Shown here piece by piece: positions 52,674 to 60,922 of a stretch of 64,000 nt of DNA; position 1 is the first letter of the stretch; every line of letters starts with the position of its first letter. The stretch is from Streptomyces sp. Ncost-T10-10d (GTDB taxonomy: Bacteria > Actinomycetota > Actinomycetes > Streptomycetales > Streptomycetaceae). The notes below the pieces were generated by a model. It was not told the origin of the DNA. It saw only the letters and a list, made by a program, of their open reading frames with translations, and searched no databases. Made by a program: the position numbers and the translations under genes. The stretch is from positions 46,417-110,416 of the forward strand of contig NZ_FMDF01000133.1 in NCBI RefSeq assembly GCF_900091955.1, given 5' to 3'.

Positions 52674-52741
52674 ACCACGTGTCGGCTGATGGGGCGTCCC
52701 AGAACGAACGGCAGCGACCGGACGCGTTGCGCGTCCACCGC

Positions 52742-53434
52742 TCAGAGTGATCGGGCGAGCCGGAACCCGAGGTCGTCGATACGGAAGCTCGGGTGACTCT
52801 TGCGGCGGCACGACGCCCGGCACCCTCGGGGGCGATCGTATCCACCTCCACCACGGAACACGCGGTACGGGCCGTAGACCCGGGGATCGTAGACATCCCA
52901 GCACCACTCCCACACGTTGCCGATCATGTCGTGCAGGCCCCACGCGTTCGGTGCCTTGGCCGCGACATCGTGCACCCGGCCGCCGGAGTTCCCGCGGTAC
53001 CAGGCGATCTCGTCCAGCTCTCCGTAGCGTGCACCGGAGGTCCCGGCCCTGCACGCGTACTCCCACTCCGCCTCCGACGGGAGCCGGTAGCCGTCGACCT
53101 CCCAGTCGCAGATCACATCCTGCCCGTCGGGGTCGTCGCCGATCGAGTAGCAGGGTTCGAGTCCCGTCTCCCGCGAGAGCAGGTTGCAGAATCGAACGGC
53201 TTCCTTCCAGGACACCTCGGTCACCGGTGTCCGCGGCCCCGCCGAACTCGCGGGCGCCTCGCCCCGAACGGCGCGGTACAGCTCGCGGGTCACGGGATGC
53301 GGCGCCAGCCGGAAGGCGGCGACCTCGACGTTCCAGTTCGTCCGCGTGCCCTCGTCCCGCAGGACGATCTCCCCGGCAGGGATGCCCCTCATGCCCTCGG
53401 CGATCGCCTGTCGGAGTAAGGATTCAGGGCTCAT
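52742..53434 (-). CDS. SUMF1/formylglycine-type fold protein (not a clear FGE)
   Basis: 230 residues of the SUMF1/EgtB/PvdO fold: VTEVSWKEAVRFCNLLSRET, YRLPSEAEWEYACRAGT, WGLHDMIGNVWEWCWDVY and a C-terminal RVFRGGGGYDRPRGCRA with DDLGFRLARSL. The two copper-binding cysteines of true formylglycine-generating enzymes (in GGSWxCxxxYCxxYR) are not in their usual context; here GGGGYDRPRGCRASCRRK. So sulfatase activation is not supported and another SUMF1-fold role is likelier. Start ATG 53434 behind GAGGAG. Convergent with the P450 gene. Confidence 0.88.
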   Translation of the reverse strand: MSPESLLRQAIAEGMRGIPAGEIVLRDEGTRTNWNVEVAAFRLAPHPVTRELYRAVRGEAPASSAGPRTPVTEVSWKEAVRFCNLLSRETGLEPCYSIGDDPDGQDVICDWEVDGYRLPSEAEWEYACRAGTSGARYGELDEIAWYRGNSGGRVHDVAAKAPNAWGLHDMIGNVWEWCWDVYDPRVYGPYRVFRGGGGYDRPRGCRASCRRKSHPSFRIDDLGFRLARSL

Positions 53435-53460
53435 CGCAGCTCCTCGTGTGCGCCGGCGCA

Positions 53461-53631
53461 TCAGGCCGACGCGCCGGCCTGTCGGCAGCCCGGAGGGCGG
53501 ACCGTGCCTCCGGACTTCAGGACGAGTGACGATACAGACCCGGCGGTGCTCACGTCCGGCTCGGCGAGCACGGCCTCCAAGGCCGGCAGGACTCCGTGGA
53601 TGTCGGACAGTACGGCTACTCGATTCAGCAT
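53461..53631 (-). pseudogene. 5' fragment of a metallophosphoesterase gene
   Basis: Begins MLNRVAVLSDIHGVLPALEA, the N-terminus of calcineurin-like phosphoesterases with the metal-binding DxH, then departs from the family after ~30 residues (EPDVSTAGSVSSLVLKSGG) and ends. The remaining ~200 residues are missing. No catalytic function possible. Confidence 0.7.
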
Positions 53632-53816
53632 GGTCACAACTGTGGGGTGAGAGCCGCCCAGAGGCGTGAGCGTTCGCCTGACGCGTAGCCGAAGCCGAGG
53701 CTGCCGCAGCGTGCATGGTGGCCGAGCGCGGCGCACCGCGGCCAGGCGGATGACCTCGGGGCCACCTCCGGACCCGGTGCAGGGTGATGCACATGCGCTG
53801 GGCGGACGCTGGGGTC

Positions 53817-53990
53817 ATGTCTCATCACCTCAGTGGGCCCGATCTGCGGTCCCCCGTGGACGATGCCCGGCTCGACCTGACGGACCTCTTCGCGTTCTGC
53901 GTCCCCGGGGACCGCACCGTACCGATGGATATTTTGGGTGGTACGTTCAAATTCAAGGCCTGGAGGGGGAGCAACAGGGAGCACAGGTGA
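53817..53990 (+). pseudogene. 5' fragment of a DUF4331 gene fused to the phosphatase leader
   Basis: MSHHLSGPDLRSPVDDARLD followed by LTDLFAFCVPGDRT is the conserved start of DUF4331 proteins, usually ~400-500 residues long. After ~40 residues the match ends (DILGGTFKFKAW) and the frame stops at 53990. That stop overlaps the GTG start of the SpoIIE-type phosphatase, so this stump now acts as its translated leader. Confidence 0.65.
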
Positions 53991-55093
53991 AGGAGAGCGG
54001 GCGCACGGCGGCATGGGCGGGTTGGCTGCTCGTCGTTCCGGCCCTGGTCTCGGGCGTACTGCTGAACATCCTGGCGCCCCAGCCGTACATGGGACTCCCG
54101 CTCCTGGCCGCGGCGCCGCTGATCGCCGGAGCGATGCTGTCGTTCCGGGCCGGCGTTCTCGTCGCGAGCCTTGCCTGTGCGGTCTCGGTGGGGCTGGATT
54201 ACGTCCAAGGGCGTTCCGCTTCGGAGAGTTTCGTCGATCTCGCCGTGATCGGCCTCATCGGAATTCTGGCCCTCGCGGTCAACCTGCTGTTGCGGCGTCA
54301 GGGGCGGGATCTCGCGAGAGCGCGGGTCATCGCCGAGGCGGTGCAACTGGCGGTTCTGCCGGATCCGCCGTCGCGGGCCGGGCCGCTCGCCGTCGCCGCC
54401 GGATACACCGCCGCACAGGCCGAGGCCAGAATCGGCGGCGACCTCTTCGCGGTGCAGGAGACTCCGTACGGCGTGCGCATGATCATCGGCGATGTGAAGG
54501 GCAAGGGACTCCAGGCGGTCGCATCCGTTTCGGTGGCGATCGGTGCGTTCCGTCAGGAGGCCGAGAACGCCCCCACGCTGGCCGACCTGGCGCAGCGCCT
54601 GGACGACGCGCTCAGCAGGGAGTCGGGCCGCTGCGGAAACGAGACATCGGGCGAGGACTTCACCACGGCCGTGCTGGCCGAGGTCCCCGGTGACGGCGAG
54701 CTGCTCCGCCTGGTCAACCGTGGCCATCCGGGCCCGTACCTGATCCACGACGGCGCGATCGTACGGCTCGACGCGACTCGTCCGCAGCTGCCCCTGGGCA
54801 TGGGGCTGGGGGCGGTCCCGGCACCCGACGGCGAGGCACTCACCGATGTCTTCCCGCTGCCGCCCGGAGCGCTGCTGCTCCTGATCACGGACGGCGTCAC
54901 CGAGGCACGCAACCGGACGGGCACCTTTTACGATCCGTGTGCGTCCGCCGTGCTCATCGGCGCCCGCTTCACGGACCCCGGCGACCTGGTTCACGCGGTG
55001 ACCGTGGATGTCGCACGCTGGAGCGGCGACGGTCACCAGGACGACATGGCCATCCTCGCCGTCGCCCGGCGCGGCGGCCACCGGCTCGGCTGA
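53987..55093 (+). CDS. Membrane PP2C (SpoIIE-type) serine/threonine phosphatase
   Basis: 368 residues. Three to four membrane helices in the first ~110 residues (WAGWLLVVPALVSGVLLNILA ... LAVIGLIGILALAVNLLL), then a PP2C_SIG domain with ARIGGDLFAVQETPYGVRMIIGDVKGKGLQA, FTTAVLAEV, LVNRGHPGPYLI, LLLITDGVTEARN and DGHQDDMAILAV, i.e. all metal-binding aspartates. It probably dephosphorylates an anti-sigma-factor antagonist in stress or development signalling. No antagonist or kinase gene is adjacent. GTG start with AGGGAG five bases upstream. Confidence 0.92.
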   Translation: MKESGRTAAWAGWLLVVPALVSGVLLNILAPQPYMGLPLLAAAPLIAGAMLSFRAGVLVASLACAVSVGLDYVQGRSASESFVDLAVIGLIGILALAVNLLLRRQGRDLARARVIAEAVQLAVLPDPPSRAGPLAVAAGYTAAQAEARIGGDLFAVQETPYGVRMIIGDVKGKGLQAVASVSVAIGAFRQEAENAPTLADLAQRLDDALSRESGRCGNETSGEDFTTAVLAEVPGDGELLRLVNRGHPGPYLIHDGAIVRLDATRPQLPLGMGLGAVPAPDGEALTDVFPLPPGALLLLITDGVTEARNRTGTFYDPCASAVLIGARFTDPGDLVHAVTVDVARWSGDGHQDDMAILAVARRGGHRLG

Positions 55094-55139
55094 AGCGGAC
55101 TTTGCCTGCGAACCCCGGGCACAGGGCTGAGGGGCAGGG

Positions 55140-55640
55140 CTACGAGCCGTCTCCGGTGGCCGAGACGGACAGTCGGTGCGCGGGAGGGTGCTCGATCGAG
55201 AGATCCGGGCGCCAGGCCGCGAGTACCTGCGCCGAGGGACCGAACAACGGACCCGGCAGAGCGTCGAGCCCGGTCCACTGCCAGGTGCTGATCAGATGGG
55301 GCTCGGTCACCTGCGGGCTCCCCGATTCCAGGGTCACCACGGCAGCCATCGACACACGGTTGATCCCTGCGACCACGTCGTGGAGCATGGCGAAAACCGT
55401 CACGCTGTCCACGTCGACCTCCAGGCCCGTCTCCTCGCGGAGCTCACGCACGGCGGCCGCGGCGATGGACTCATTGGTCGGGTCGACCTTGCCGCCGGGA
55501 AGCTCCCAGGTTCCGCTGTGGTGCCTGCCGAGCAGCACGCGCCCCTGGGTGTCCTGCACGATGACGCCCACGCCGAGCGCCGCCTGCGCCAGCGGCGGAC
55601 GGGCGTTGCGGGAGAGGGTGTCCGTGGGGATGGTGTCCAT
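55140..55640 (-). CDS. NUDIX hydrolase
   Basis: 166 residues with a complete Nudix box beginning GGKVDPTNESIAAAAVRELR and ending EETGL (about residues 49-73). It hydrolyses a nucleoside diphosphate linked to another moiety; N-terminal VGVIVQDTQGRVLLGRHHSGTWELPGG suits a MutT-like member. Start ATG 55640 precedes a conserved N-terminus. Single gene. Confidence 0.92.
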   Translation of the reverse strand: MDTIPTDTLSRNARPPLAQAALGVGVIVQDTQGRVLLGRHHSGTWELPGGKVDPTNESIAAAAVRELREETGLEVDVDSVTVFAMLHDVVAGINRVSMAAVVTLESGSPQVTEPHLISTWQWTGLDALPGPLFGPSAQVLAAWRPDLSIEHPPAHRLSVSATGDGS

Positions 55641-55782
55641 GGTGCTCCTAGCAGGTGGGCGTGGGGTGCCGCGGGCGCGAGGCCTCGGCGTACCGGTGTC
55701 CCCGGAAGCCTACGTACCACCGCACGCGGGCCCATCGAGGTGGCCCGCTTCCCGGCCAAGGCGCGGTAATCGCCGCGGCCGG

Positions 55783-56007
55783 TCAGCTGCGTTGGCGGGT
55801 GAGCCGGCCGTACTCGCTCGCATACCGGCCCGGATGGAGCCGGCTCGTTGCCCCGCTCAGGTCCATCAGCCGCTTGATCCACCGCTGGACGGTCCGCGCC
55901 CCGAGACCGGGTTCCTCGGCCACACTCGCAACGGTGGGCCGGCCGGCAGCAGCGAGAGGACCTACAGGGCCGGTGCCCGCTCGTCCTTGACGGAGGAGAG
56001 CGGGCAC
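55783..56007 (-). pseudogene. C-terminal HTH fragment of a LuxR/TrmB-type regulator
   Basis: 74 codons containing a helix-turn-helix tail: TVASVAEEPGLGARTVQRWI followed by KRLMDLSGATSRLHPGRYAS. This matches the end of regulators whose C-terminal LuxR HTH reads RTVQRRxxxLMDLxGAxTRxQLGxYA. The N-terminal sensor part is missing and no convincing start exists. Confidence 0.6.
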
Positions 56008-56048
56008 CCGCGCGACAACTGCCCTTCAGAGCTGGGTGGTTCGGTCCG

Positions 56049-56948
56049 TCAGACGGCCAGCCGCAGCGATGTCGCCGAGATGCCCAGCCGTACCGTCTGC
56101 CCCCATGTCAGCTCCAGCGCGTCCGTCTCCATCCCGTCGCCGAACACCACCACCCGGTCGGACTCCACGGTGAGCCTCAGCCCCTGTCCGCGCCCCAGTT
56201 CGCCCGCGACCAGTGAGGTGCCGGTCGCCGGTGACGGCCAGGCCTCGCGTACGAACCAGAGCAGCCGCGGGTCGGTGGGTGCGGGGAGCCGCAGGGCGCT
56301 GTGGCGTTCCTGCCACAGTGAGCGAAGCCAGCCCGTGGCGCCGGTGCCCGTGCCGACCAGGACGCCGGAGGAGGCCTGTGGTTCGGTGGGGGCATCGGGC
56401 GCGTCGGGGCCGAGCCGGTAGCGGGCGGTCTGGTGGCCGGGCGGGCCGAGGTAGATCTCGTTGAGGGCCAGGAGACGCTGGGTGTCGTCGGCGACCGCCT
56501 CGACCATGGTGAGTTCGTCCGCCGTGCCGCCGGGGGATGCGGCCGCCCGGAGCAGGGTGGCCGCATCGGAGGGCCGGTGGCGTACGAGCACGCCCGGATT
56601 GCGTCCGGGGTCGGTGTCGATGCCGACGACGGGCTGGCCGGACAGGTACTTGGCGGCGTTGGCGACGAGTCCGTCCTGTCCGACGACGACCACCACGTCC
56701 TCGGGCGCGAACAGGAAACGGTCGAGATCGGCGCGCTCCACCCGTGACTGACGCCACTGGAGCGGTACGGCTGCCGCTACATCGGCGAGTGCCTGCCGGG
56801 TCTGCCGGTGCCGCAGGGCCACCTCGTCGATGGACCGGCCACGGCTGGAGAGGAAGAACGCGGCCTGGCCGTGCGTACCGTGCCGGGCCAGCAACTCGTC
56901 GTACTCGGTGGTGCGGTGGACCAGCACAGCGCGCGGGGCGAGGCTCAT
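56049..56948 (-). CDS. NAD kinase-like protein
   Basis: 299 residues. NAD-kinase family motifs are present in modified form: VVVVGQDGLVANAAKYL (GGDG becomes GQDG), LALNEIYLG (the NE motif) and SGVLVGTGTGATGWLRSL in place of the TPTGSTAY loop. The N-terminal ~60 residues contain conserved family-specific sequence (VLVHRTTEYDELLARHGTHGQAAFFL). It may phosphorylate NAD, another diphosphate-nucleoside or a lipid. Its ATG overlaps the stop of the SPFH gene (ATGA), so they form a coupled pair. Confidence 0.82.
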   Translation of the reverse strand: MSLAPRAVLVHRTTEYDELLARHGTHGQAAFFLSSRGRSIDEVALRHRQTRQALADVAAAVPLQWRQSRVERADLDRFLFAPEDVVVVVGQDGLVANAAKYLSGQPVVGIDTDPGRNPGVLVRHRPSDAATLLRAAASPGGTADELTMVEAVADDTQRLLALNEIYLGPPGHQTARYRLGPDAPDAPTEPQASSGVLVGTGTGATGWLRSLWQERHSALRLPAPTDPRLLWFVREAWPSPATGTSLVAGELGRGQGLRLTVESDRVVVFGDGMETDALELTWGQTVRLGISATSLRLAV

Positions 56949-57958
56949 GCCCGGGGCTCGGGGCCGGTCCTGCCGAGCTTGCTGAGCAGGCCGGTGAGGA
57001 CGTCGGGGGAGAGGGTGAGGCTGTCGATGCGCGGCAGGTTCTCGGCGAGCCTGGTCGCTGCCAGGGCGTGCAGGGTCGCGGCGTCCACCTCGCCGTGCAC
57101 CCGCAGCCAGGCCGCCTGGGACTCCGCGCGTGCTGCGCCGACCTCGCGGGCGGCCTCGGCCTCGGCCCGGGCCAGCCGCACCTTGCGTGCCGCCTCGGCC
57201 TCGGCGCGCACCCCGTCGGCAGCGGCGTTCTCCTCGGCCTCGCGGCGGGTGTTGGTGCCGCGCTGCTCGACCAACTGCTCCTCGCGACGGGCCAGTTCGA
57301 TCTGGCTGGCGAGCTCGTTCTCGGCGATGGCCCGTTCCCGTTCCACGGCCACGGCTCGGCGCTCGTAGGTGGCCCGGTCGGCCTCCTGCTGGATCTGCTC
57401 GCGGGCGGGGGTGCGCAGCGCGCGTTCCACCTCGGCCTCGGGACGGATGGCGACCACCCGTACCGCGACCACGTCGATACCGGTGGCGGGCAGCCGGGGT
57501 TCGGCGGCAAGCCCTGCTGCGACGCGGTCGCGTACCGATGCGACTCCGTCGACCAGGGCCTCGGCCAGCGCTGTTCTGGCCAGCACGTCCAGGGTGTGCT
57601 GCTGGGCGGTCTCCGTGAGCAGCGTGGCGATCTGCTCCAGCGGCGCGCCGCGCCAGACGCCGGTGTCGGGGTCGACGGAGAAGTCCAGGCGGGCGGCGGC
57701 CTCGGCCGGGTCGCTGATCCGGTACGTCACGGTGGCCTGCACGGTGACGTCCTGGAAATCGGATGTGCGGGCGTGGAAGGCCATGGCCAACTCCCGGTCA
57801 CTGACCGGAACTTCCGAGAGTGCGGCGGTCAGTGACCGGTACCAGAAACTCAGCCCCGGTCCGTCGTGGGCGAGTCGGCCGCGCTTGTGGTGGCGGATGT
57901 GGGCCGTGGGTGCGGAGCGCAGATGGCGCCAGCCGAAGCGCCTGGTGATGTCGGCCAT
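56945..57958 (-). CDS. SPFH (band 7/flotillin-like) domain protein
   Basis: 337 residues. SPFH domain in the first ~200 residues (HKRGRLAHDGPGLSFWYRSL, VTVQATVTYRISDPAEAA, LDVLARTALAEALVDG), then a Glu/Ala/Arg-rich coiled coil (ERERAIAENELASQIELARR, AEAEAAREVGAARAE) and a short C-terminal tail. No transmembrane segment, so probably peripheral to the membrane or cytoplasmic. SPFH proteins form oligomeric scaffolds. It is co-translated with the NAD-kinase-like gene. Several nested inverted repeats lie just upstream (57974-58041). Confidence 0.88.
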   Translation of the reverse strand: MADITRRFGWRHLRSAPTAHIRHHKRGRLAHDGPGLSFWYRSLTAALSEVPVSDRELAMAFHARTSDFQDVTVQATVTYRISDPAEAAARLDFSVDPDTGVWRGAPLEQIATLLTETAQQHTLDVLARTALAEALVDGVASVRDRVAAGLAAEPRLPATGIDVVAVRVVAIRPEAEVERALRTPAREQIQQEADRATYERRAVAVERERAIAENELASQIELARREEQLVEQRGTNTRREAEENAAADGVRAEAEAARKVRLARAEAEAAREVGAARAESQAAWLRVHGEVDAATLHALAATRLAENLPRIDSLTLSPDVLTGLLSKLGRTGPEPRA

Positions 57959-57973
57959 GTCGGAGTCCCCCTC

Positions 57974-58041
57974 ATTCTCGTCATGAAGACGATAATGGCG
58001 GACGATCGATATCGTCAAGAGGACGAGAATGATCGTCCGCC
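57974..58041. promoter_or_regulatory. Nested inverted repeats upstream of the SPFH gene
   Basis: Three overlapping perfect inverted repeats: ATTCTCGTC (57974-57982) with GACGAGAAT (58022-58030); GGCGGACGATC (57997-58007) with its complement (58031-58041); and the palindrome GACGATCGATATCGTC (58001-58016). It looks like an operator array for a dimeric regulator controlling the SPFH/NAD-kinase-like pair; the regulator is not known, and the neighbouring TetR has different sites. Confidence 0.5.
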
Positions 58042-58079
58042 GTGTCGGCCGGGTGGGATGAGCCGAGTGGGCAGAAGCG

Positions 58080-58119
58080 CGGGCGGCCGGTGGCTCCCTG
58101 AGGAGCCACCGGCCGCCCG
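58080..58119 (-). terminator. Terminator after the tetR gene
   Basis: 18-bp perfect GC-rich stem (CGGGCGGCCGGTGGCTCC and its complement) with a CTGA loop, about 85 bp after the tetR stop and before the promoter of the SPFH gene. Confidence 0.85.
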
Positions 58120-58202
58120 GATGATGCGCCGCCCCCGTCCCCACGGTGCGGCGCGAGCGGGCCGTCGTCATCCGCTCGGACAACGGCCCACGTCTCTGGG
58201 GG

Positions 58203-58826
58203 CTAGGGCGCGGACGCCTCCAGTCCAAGTGCGGGAAGGATGGCGTTCTCCACGAAGCGGGTGAGATATGACTCATCCGCGAACTTCCCCTCCAGCAGTG
58301 GCCGGGCACGCATCACGCCCAGCAACTGCACGGAGACGAACTCGGCCGCGGGAGTGTCCGCCGGAATCTCGCCGCGCTCCGCTCCGCGCCGGACCATCGC
58401 TTCGATCGCCGCGATCTCCGGCAGGATCAGCGCCTCGCGCAACGCGCACAGCAGTTCGGGGCTCTGCAGTGCGGCATGGCTGAGCGCGTGCATCAGCGGG
58501 GTGTCGCGGCCCGAGCCCGCACCGATGGCCCGGGCGACCTCGCGCAGATCCCCTGCCAGGGTGCCGGTGTCGATGTGCGGAAGCAGTACCCGCCGGGTGC
58601 CGTGCAGTGCCGCCACGACCAGTTCGGGCTTGGAGCCCCACTGCCGGTAGAGCGTGGACTTGCCGCAACGTGTCCGCGAGGCGACCCCTTCCATGGTCAG
58701 GGCCTCGTAGCCGGACTCTCTCAGCATGTCGAGCACGGCCGCGTAGAACTCCTGCGCCCGCTCCGGCGTGATCTTCGAGCGGCGTGGCGTGTGTGCCGGT
58801 GTCTGCGCGGCTTCCTGCGGCGACAT
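58203..58826 (-). CDS. TetR-family transcriptional regulator
   Basis: 207 residues. N-terminal TetR HTH: YEALTMEGVASRTRCGKSTLYRQWGSKPELV. The C-terminal TetR_C domain includes MHALSHAALQSPELLCALREALILPEIAAIE. It is divergent from the PAP2/DMT operon, with a large nested inverted repeat (58862-58931) between them, the expected arrangement for a repressor acting on itself and the divergent genes. Inducer unknown. Confidence 0.93.
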   Translation of the reverse strand: MSPQEAAQTPAHTPRRSKITPERAQEFYAAVLDMLRESGYEALTMEGVASRTRCGKSTLYRQWGSKPELVVAALHGTRRVLLPHIDTGTLAGDLREVARAIGAGSGRDTPLMHALSHAALQSPELLCALREALILPEIAAIEAMVRRGAERGEIPADTPAAEFVSVQLLGVMRARPLLEGKFADESYLTRFVENAILPALGLEASAP

Positions 58827-58861
58827 GCGTTTTCCCTCTCAGCGATTGTGCGACGAGGTCC

Positions 58862-58931
58862 ATCGATACGCCAGTGTACCGAAACGCGCGTGTACCGATA
58901 CGTTCACGTATCGGTACACTGGCGTATCGAT
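58862..58931. promoter_or_regulatory. Nested palindromic operator between tetR and PAP2 genes
   Basis: Outer perfect 21-bp arms at 58862-58882 and 58911-58931, and an inner perfect palindrome at 58890-58919 with 14-bp arms (GTGTACCGATACGT and complement). The half-site GTGTACCGA/TCGGTACAC recurs, together with ATACG units, which would allow two or more TetR dimers to bind and cover both promoters. Confidence 0.75.
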
Positions 58932-58991
58932 TCGGTGTGGAGTGGACCATGCCGTCGCAACACTGCTTCGTCAGCAAAGGGGCACCGGGTG

Positions 58992-59870
58992 ATGTACGCC
59001 GGTAGCGAGCCCGCAGATCAGGAGCCGGACAGTTCTGCCCGACCGCCCCTCGTCCGCGAGCTTCTTCTTGTCGTAGGGCTCTTCGTGATCTACAAACTCG
59101 GCCGGCAGGCCGCGAACGGTCACGTCGAGGAGGCGTATCGCAACGCCGGCAACGTCTGGGACTTCGAACGGTCCGTGCACCTGCCCGGCGAGGGCACGGT
59201 GCAGAATCTGCTGCTGCACAACGAGACGCTGATCCACCTCGCGAACACCTACTACGCGACCGTGCACTTCCCGGCCACGCTGCTCTTCCTCGTGTGGCTC
59301 TACTGGCGCCGCCCGCGCCACTACGTCTGGTCGCGCCGCATCCTCGCCGCGCTCACCGGCGCCGCGCTCGCACTCCATCTGCTGTTCCCGCTCGCCCCGC
59401 CGCGGCTGCTGGCCGCCGCCGGACTCGTCGACACCGGCCAGGTGTACGGACCGACGGTTTACGGAGCGACGCCGGCGACCGACTCGATGGCGAACCAGTT
59501 CGCCGCCATGCCCTCCCTGCACTTCGGCTGGGCGTTGATGGTCGCTGTCGGGCTGATCGTCGCCACCCGCACCCGGTGGCGCTGGCTGTGGCTGCTGCAT
59601 CCGCTCATCACGCTGCTGGTGATAGTCGGCACGGCCAATCACTACTGGCTCGACTCGATCGTGGTCTCCGCGCTCCTCGCGGTGGCGTTCGCGGCGCTGC
59701 CGCTGAAGCGCACGATGCCGGTACGGGCTCGTATCCCGCGGCCCGCCACGGGATACGAGCCCGCGCTGACGGCCGTGCCCCGGCCCGCCGAACCCGCTGT
59801 GCCGACCGCCGGCGCCGAGCCGCAGACCCACTCCGCCCGCTCGTACGCAGCGTCCGGGACGCGGCGATGA
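58992..59870 (+). CDS. PAP2 (Aur1/inositol-phosphotransferase-like) membrane phosphatase
   Basis: 292 residues with about six membrane helices. Active-site motifs are FAAMPSLHFGWALMV (PSLH) and the downstream NHYWLDSIVVSALL (HxxxD). An N-terminal segment HVEEAYRNAGNVWDFERSVHLPGE is typical of the PAP2_3/Aur1 subgroup that handles phospholipids or undecaprenyl-type phosphates. The ~45 C-terminal residues are Pro/Ala-rich and cytoplasmic. ATG 58992 chosen as the first near the family start; only a weak GGG ribosome site precedes. Overlaps the DMT gene (ATGA) and is probably repressed by the divergent TetR. Confidence 0.88.
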   Translation: MYAGSEPADQEPDSSARPPLVRELLLVVGLFVIYKLGRQAANGHVEEAYRNAGNVWDFERSVHLPGEGTVQNLLLHNETLIHLANTYYATVHFPATLLFLVWLYWRRPRHYVWSRRILAALTGAALALHLLFPLAPPRLLAAAGLVDTGQVYGPTVYGATPATDSMANQFAAMPSLHFGWALMVAVGLIVATRTRWRWLWLLHPLITLLVIVGTANHYWLDSIVVSALLAVAFAALPLKRTMPVRARIPRPATGYEPALTAVPRPAEPAVPTAGAEPQTHSARSYAASGTRR

Positions 59871-60832
59871 ACGCCATCCTGATCGCCGTCGCACTGTCGC
59901 TGGTCTCCGCCGCCGCGTACGCCTCGGCCGCGGTGGCGCAGGCCCGGCTCGCCGGGCGCACCGAGCCGGACGCCGGGGTCCTGGGGCTGCTCGGGCGCGG
60001 CGCCTGGTGGTCGGCGGTCGGACTGAACGCCGGTGGCGCGCTGCTGCATGTCGCGGCGCTCAAGTACGGCCCGCTCACCCTGGTCCAGCCGCTCGGCGCC
60101 CTCACCCTGGTCGCCGCAGTCCCGCTGGGCGCCAGGGCCGCCGGACGCCGGGTCACCAGGATCGAATGGCGTGGCACGGTCCTCACGCTGCTCGGCCTCG
60201 GCGCTCTGCTGATGACCGCGGGCGGCACCGCCCCGCACGAAACGCTCAGTCTCCCCGAAGCCCTGGCTGTCGGCGCCGGGACCATGGCCGTCGTCGCCGG
60301 ACTCTGCCGTCCGGGAGCACGTTCCGGCCTGCGACACGCGGCGGCGTCCGGCATCACCTCCGGGGTCGCCTCCGCACTCACCCAGACCCTGACCGTCTCC
60401 GTCACCGAGCACACCGGCCCGCTGTTCAGCTGGCGCCTGGTGATCGTCGCGCTTCTCGTCTCCGCCTTCGCGATGGGCGGGTTGCTCCTCTCCCAGACCG
60501 CCTACCGGGGTGGCCTGGGCGCGCCGCTGGCCGTCGTCACGCTCGCCAATCCGGTGGCCGCGGCCGCCATAGGACTGGCCCTGCTCGGTGAACACTTCCA
60601 GGGCGGAACGATCAGCCTGATCCCGGCAGCGCTCGGGACGGCAGCGGCGGTACGGGGCGTGATTCTGCTCAGCCGCGCCCAGGCGGAGGCATCGACCGTC
60701 GCCGACCGGGCCACGGCCGGGCCGAAGTCCGGGGCCGGATCACCGTCTCGCGTCGTGATCGGAAGCAGAGGGCCGATGGACCAGCCGACGCTGCGACCGG
60801 AGCTGGGCCGGACCCCGGTGGGCGGACCGTAG
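59867..60832 (+). CDS. DMT-superfamily (EamA-like) transporter
   Basis: 321 residues, about nine to ten membrane helices, starting ILIAVALSLVSAAAYASAAVAQ. Two-fold repeat: YGPLTLVQPLGALTLVAAVPLGARAAGRR in the first half and GAPLAVVTLANPVAAAAIGLALLGEHFQGG in the second, the usual DMT signature. A ~50-residue hydrophilic C-terminal tail is variable. It is translated from the PAP2 stop (ATGA), so the two likely act together, for example in lipid or cell-wall metabolite handling under TetR control. Confidence 0.9.
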   Translation: MNAILIAVALSLVSAAAYASAAVAQARLAGRTEPDAGVLGLLGRGAWWSAVGLNAGGALLHVAALKYGPLTLVQPLGALTLVAAVPLGARAAGRRVTRIEWRGTVLTLLGLGALLMTAGGTAPHETLSLPEALAVGAGTMAVVAGLCRPGARSGLRHAAASGITSGVASALTQTLTVSVTEHTGPLFSWRLVIVALLVSAFAMGGLLLSQTAYRGGLGAPLAVVTLANPVAAAAIGLALLGEHFQGGTISLIPAALGTAAAVRGVILLSRAQAEASTVADRATAGPKSGAGSPSRVVIGSRGPMDQPTLRPELGRTPVGGP

Positions 60833-60922
60833 CGAGTGGAGTTGATGCCCGCCGTCCGCCGGGGGCATGCCGCGACGACGTGACATCTGCCCACCGAACT
60901 GTCACGTACGGAAACAACCCGC

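Noticed and set aside
52742..53434. Annotation as formylglycine-generating enzyme (sulfatase activator)
   Set aside because: The fold matches but the copper-binding cysteine context of true FGE is missing and no sulfatase gene is nearby.
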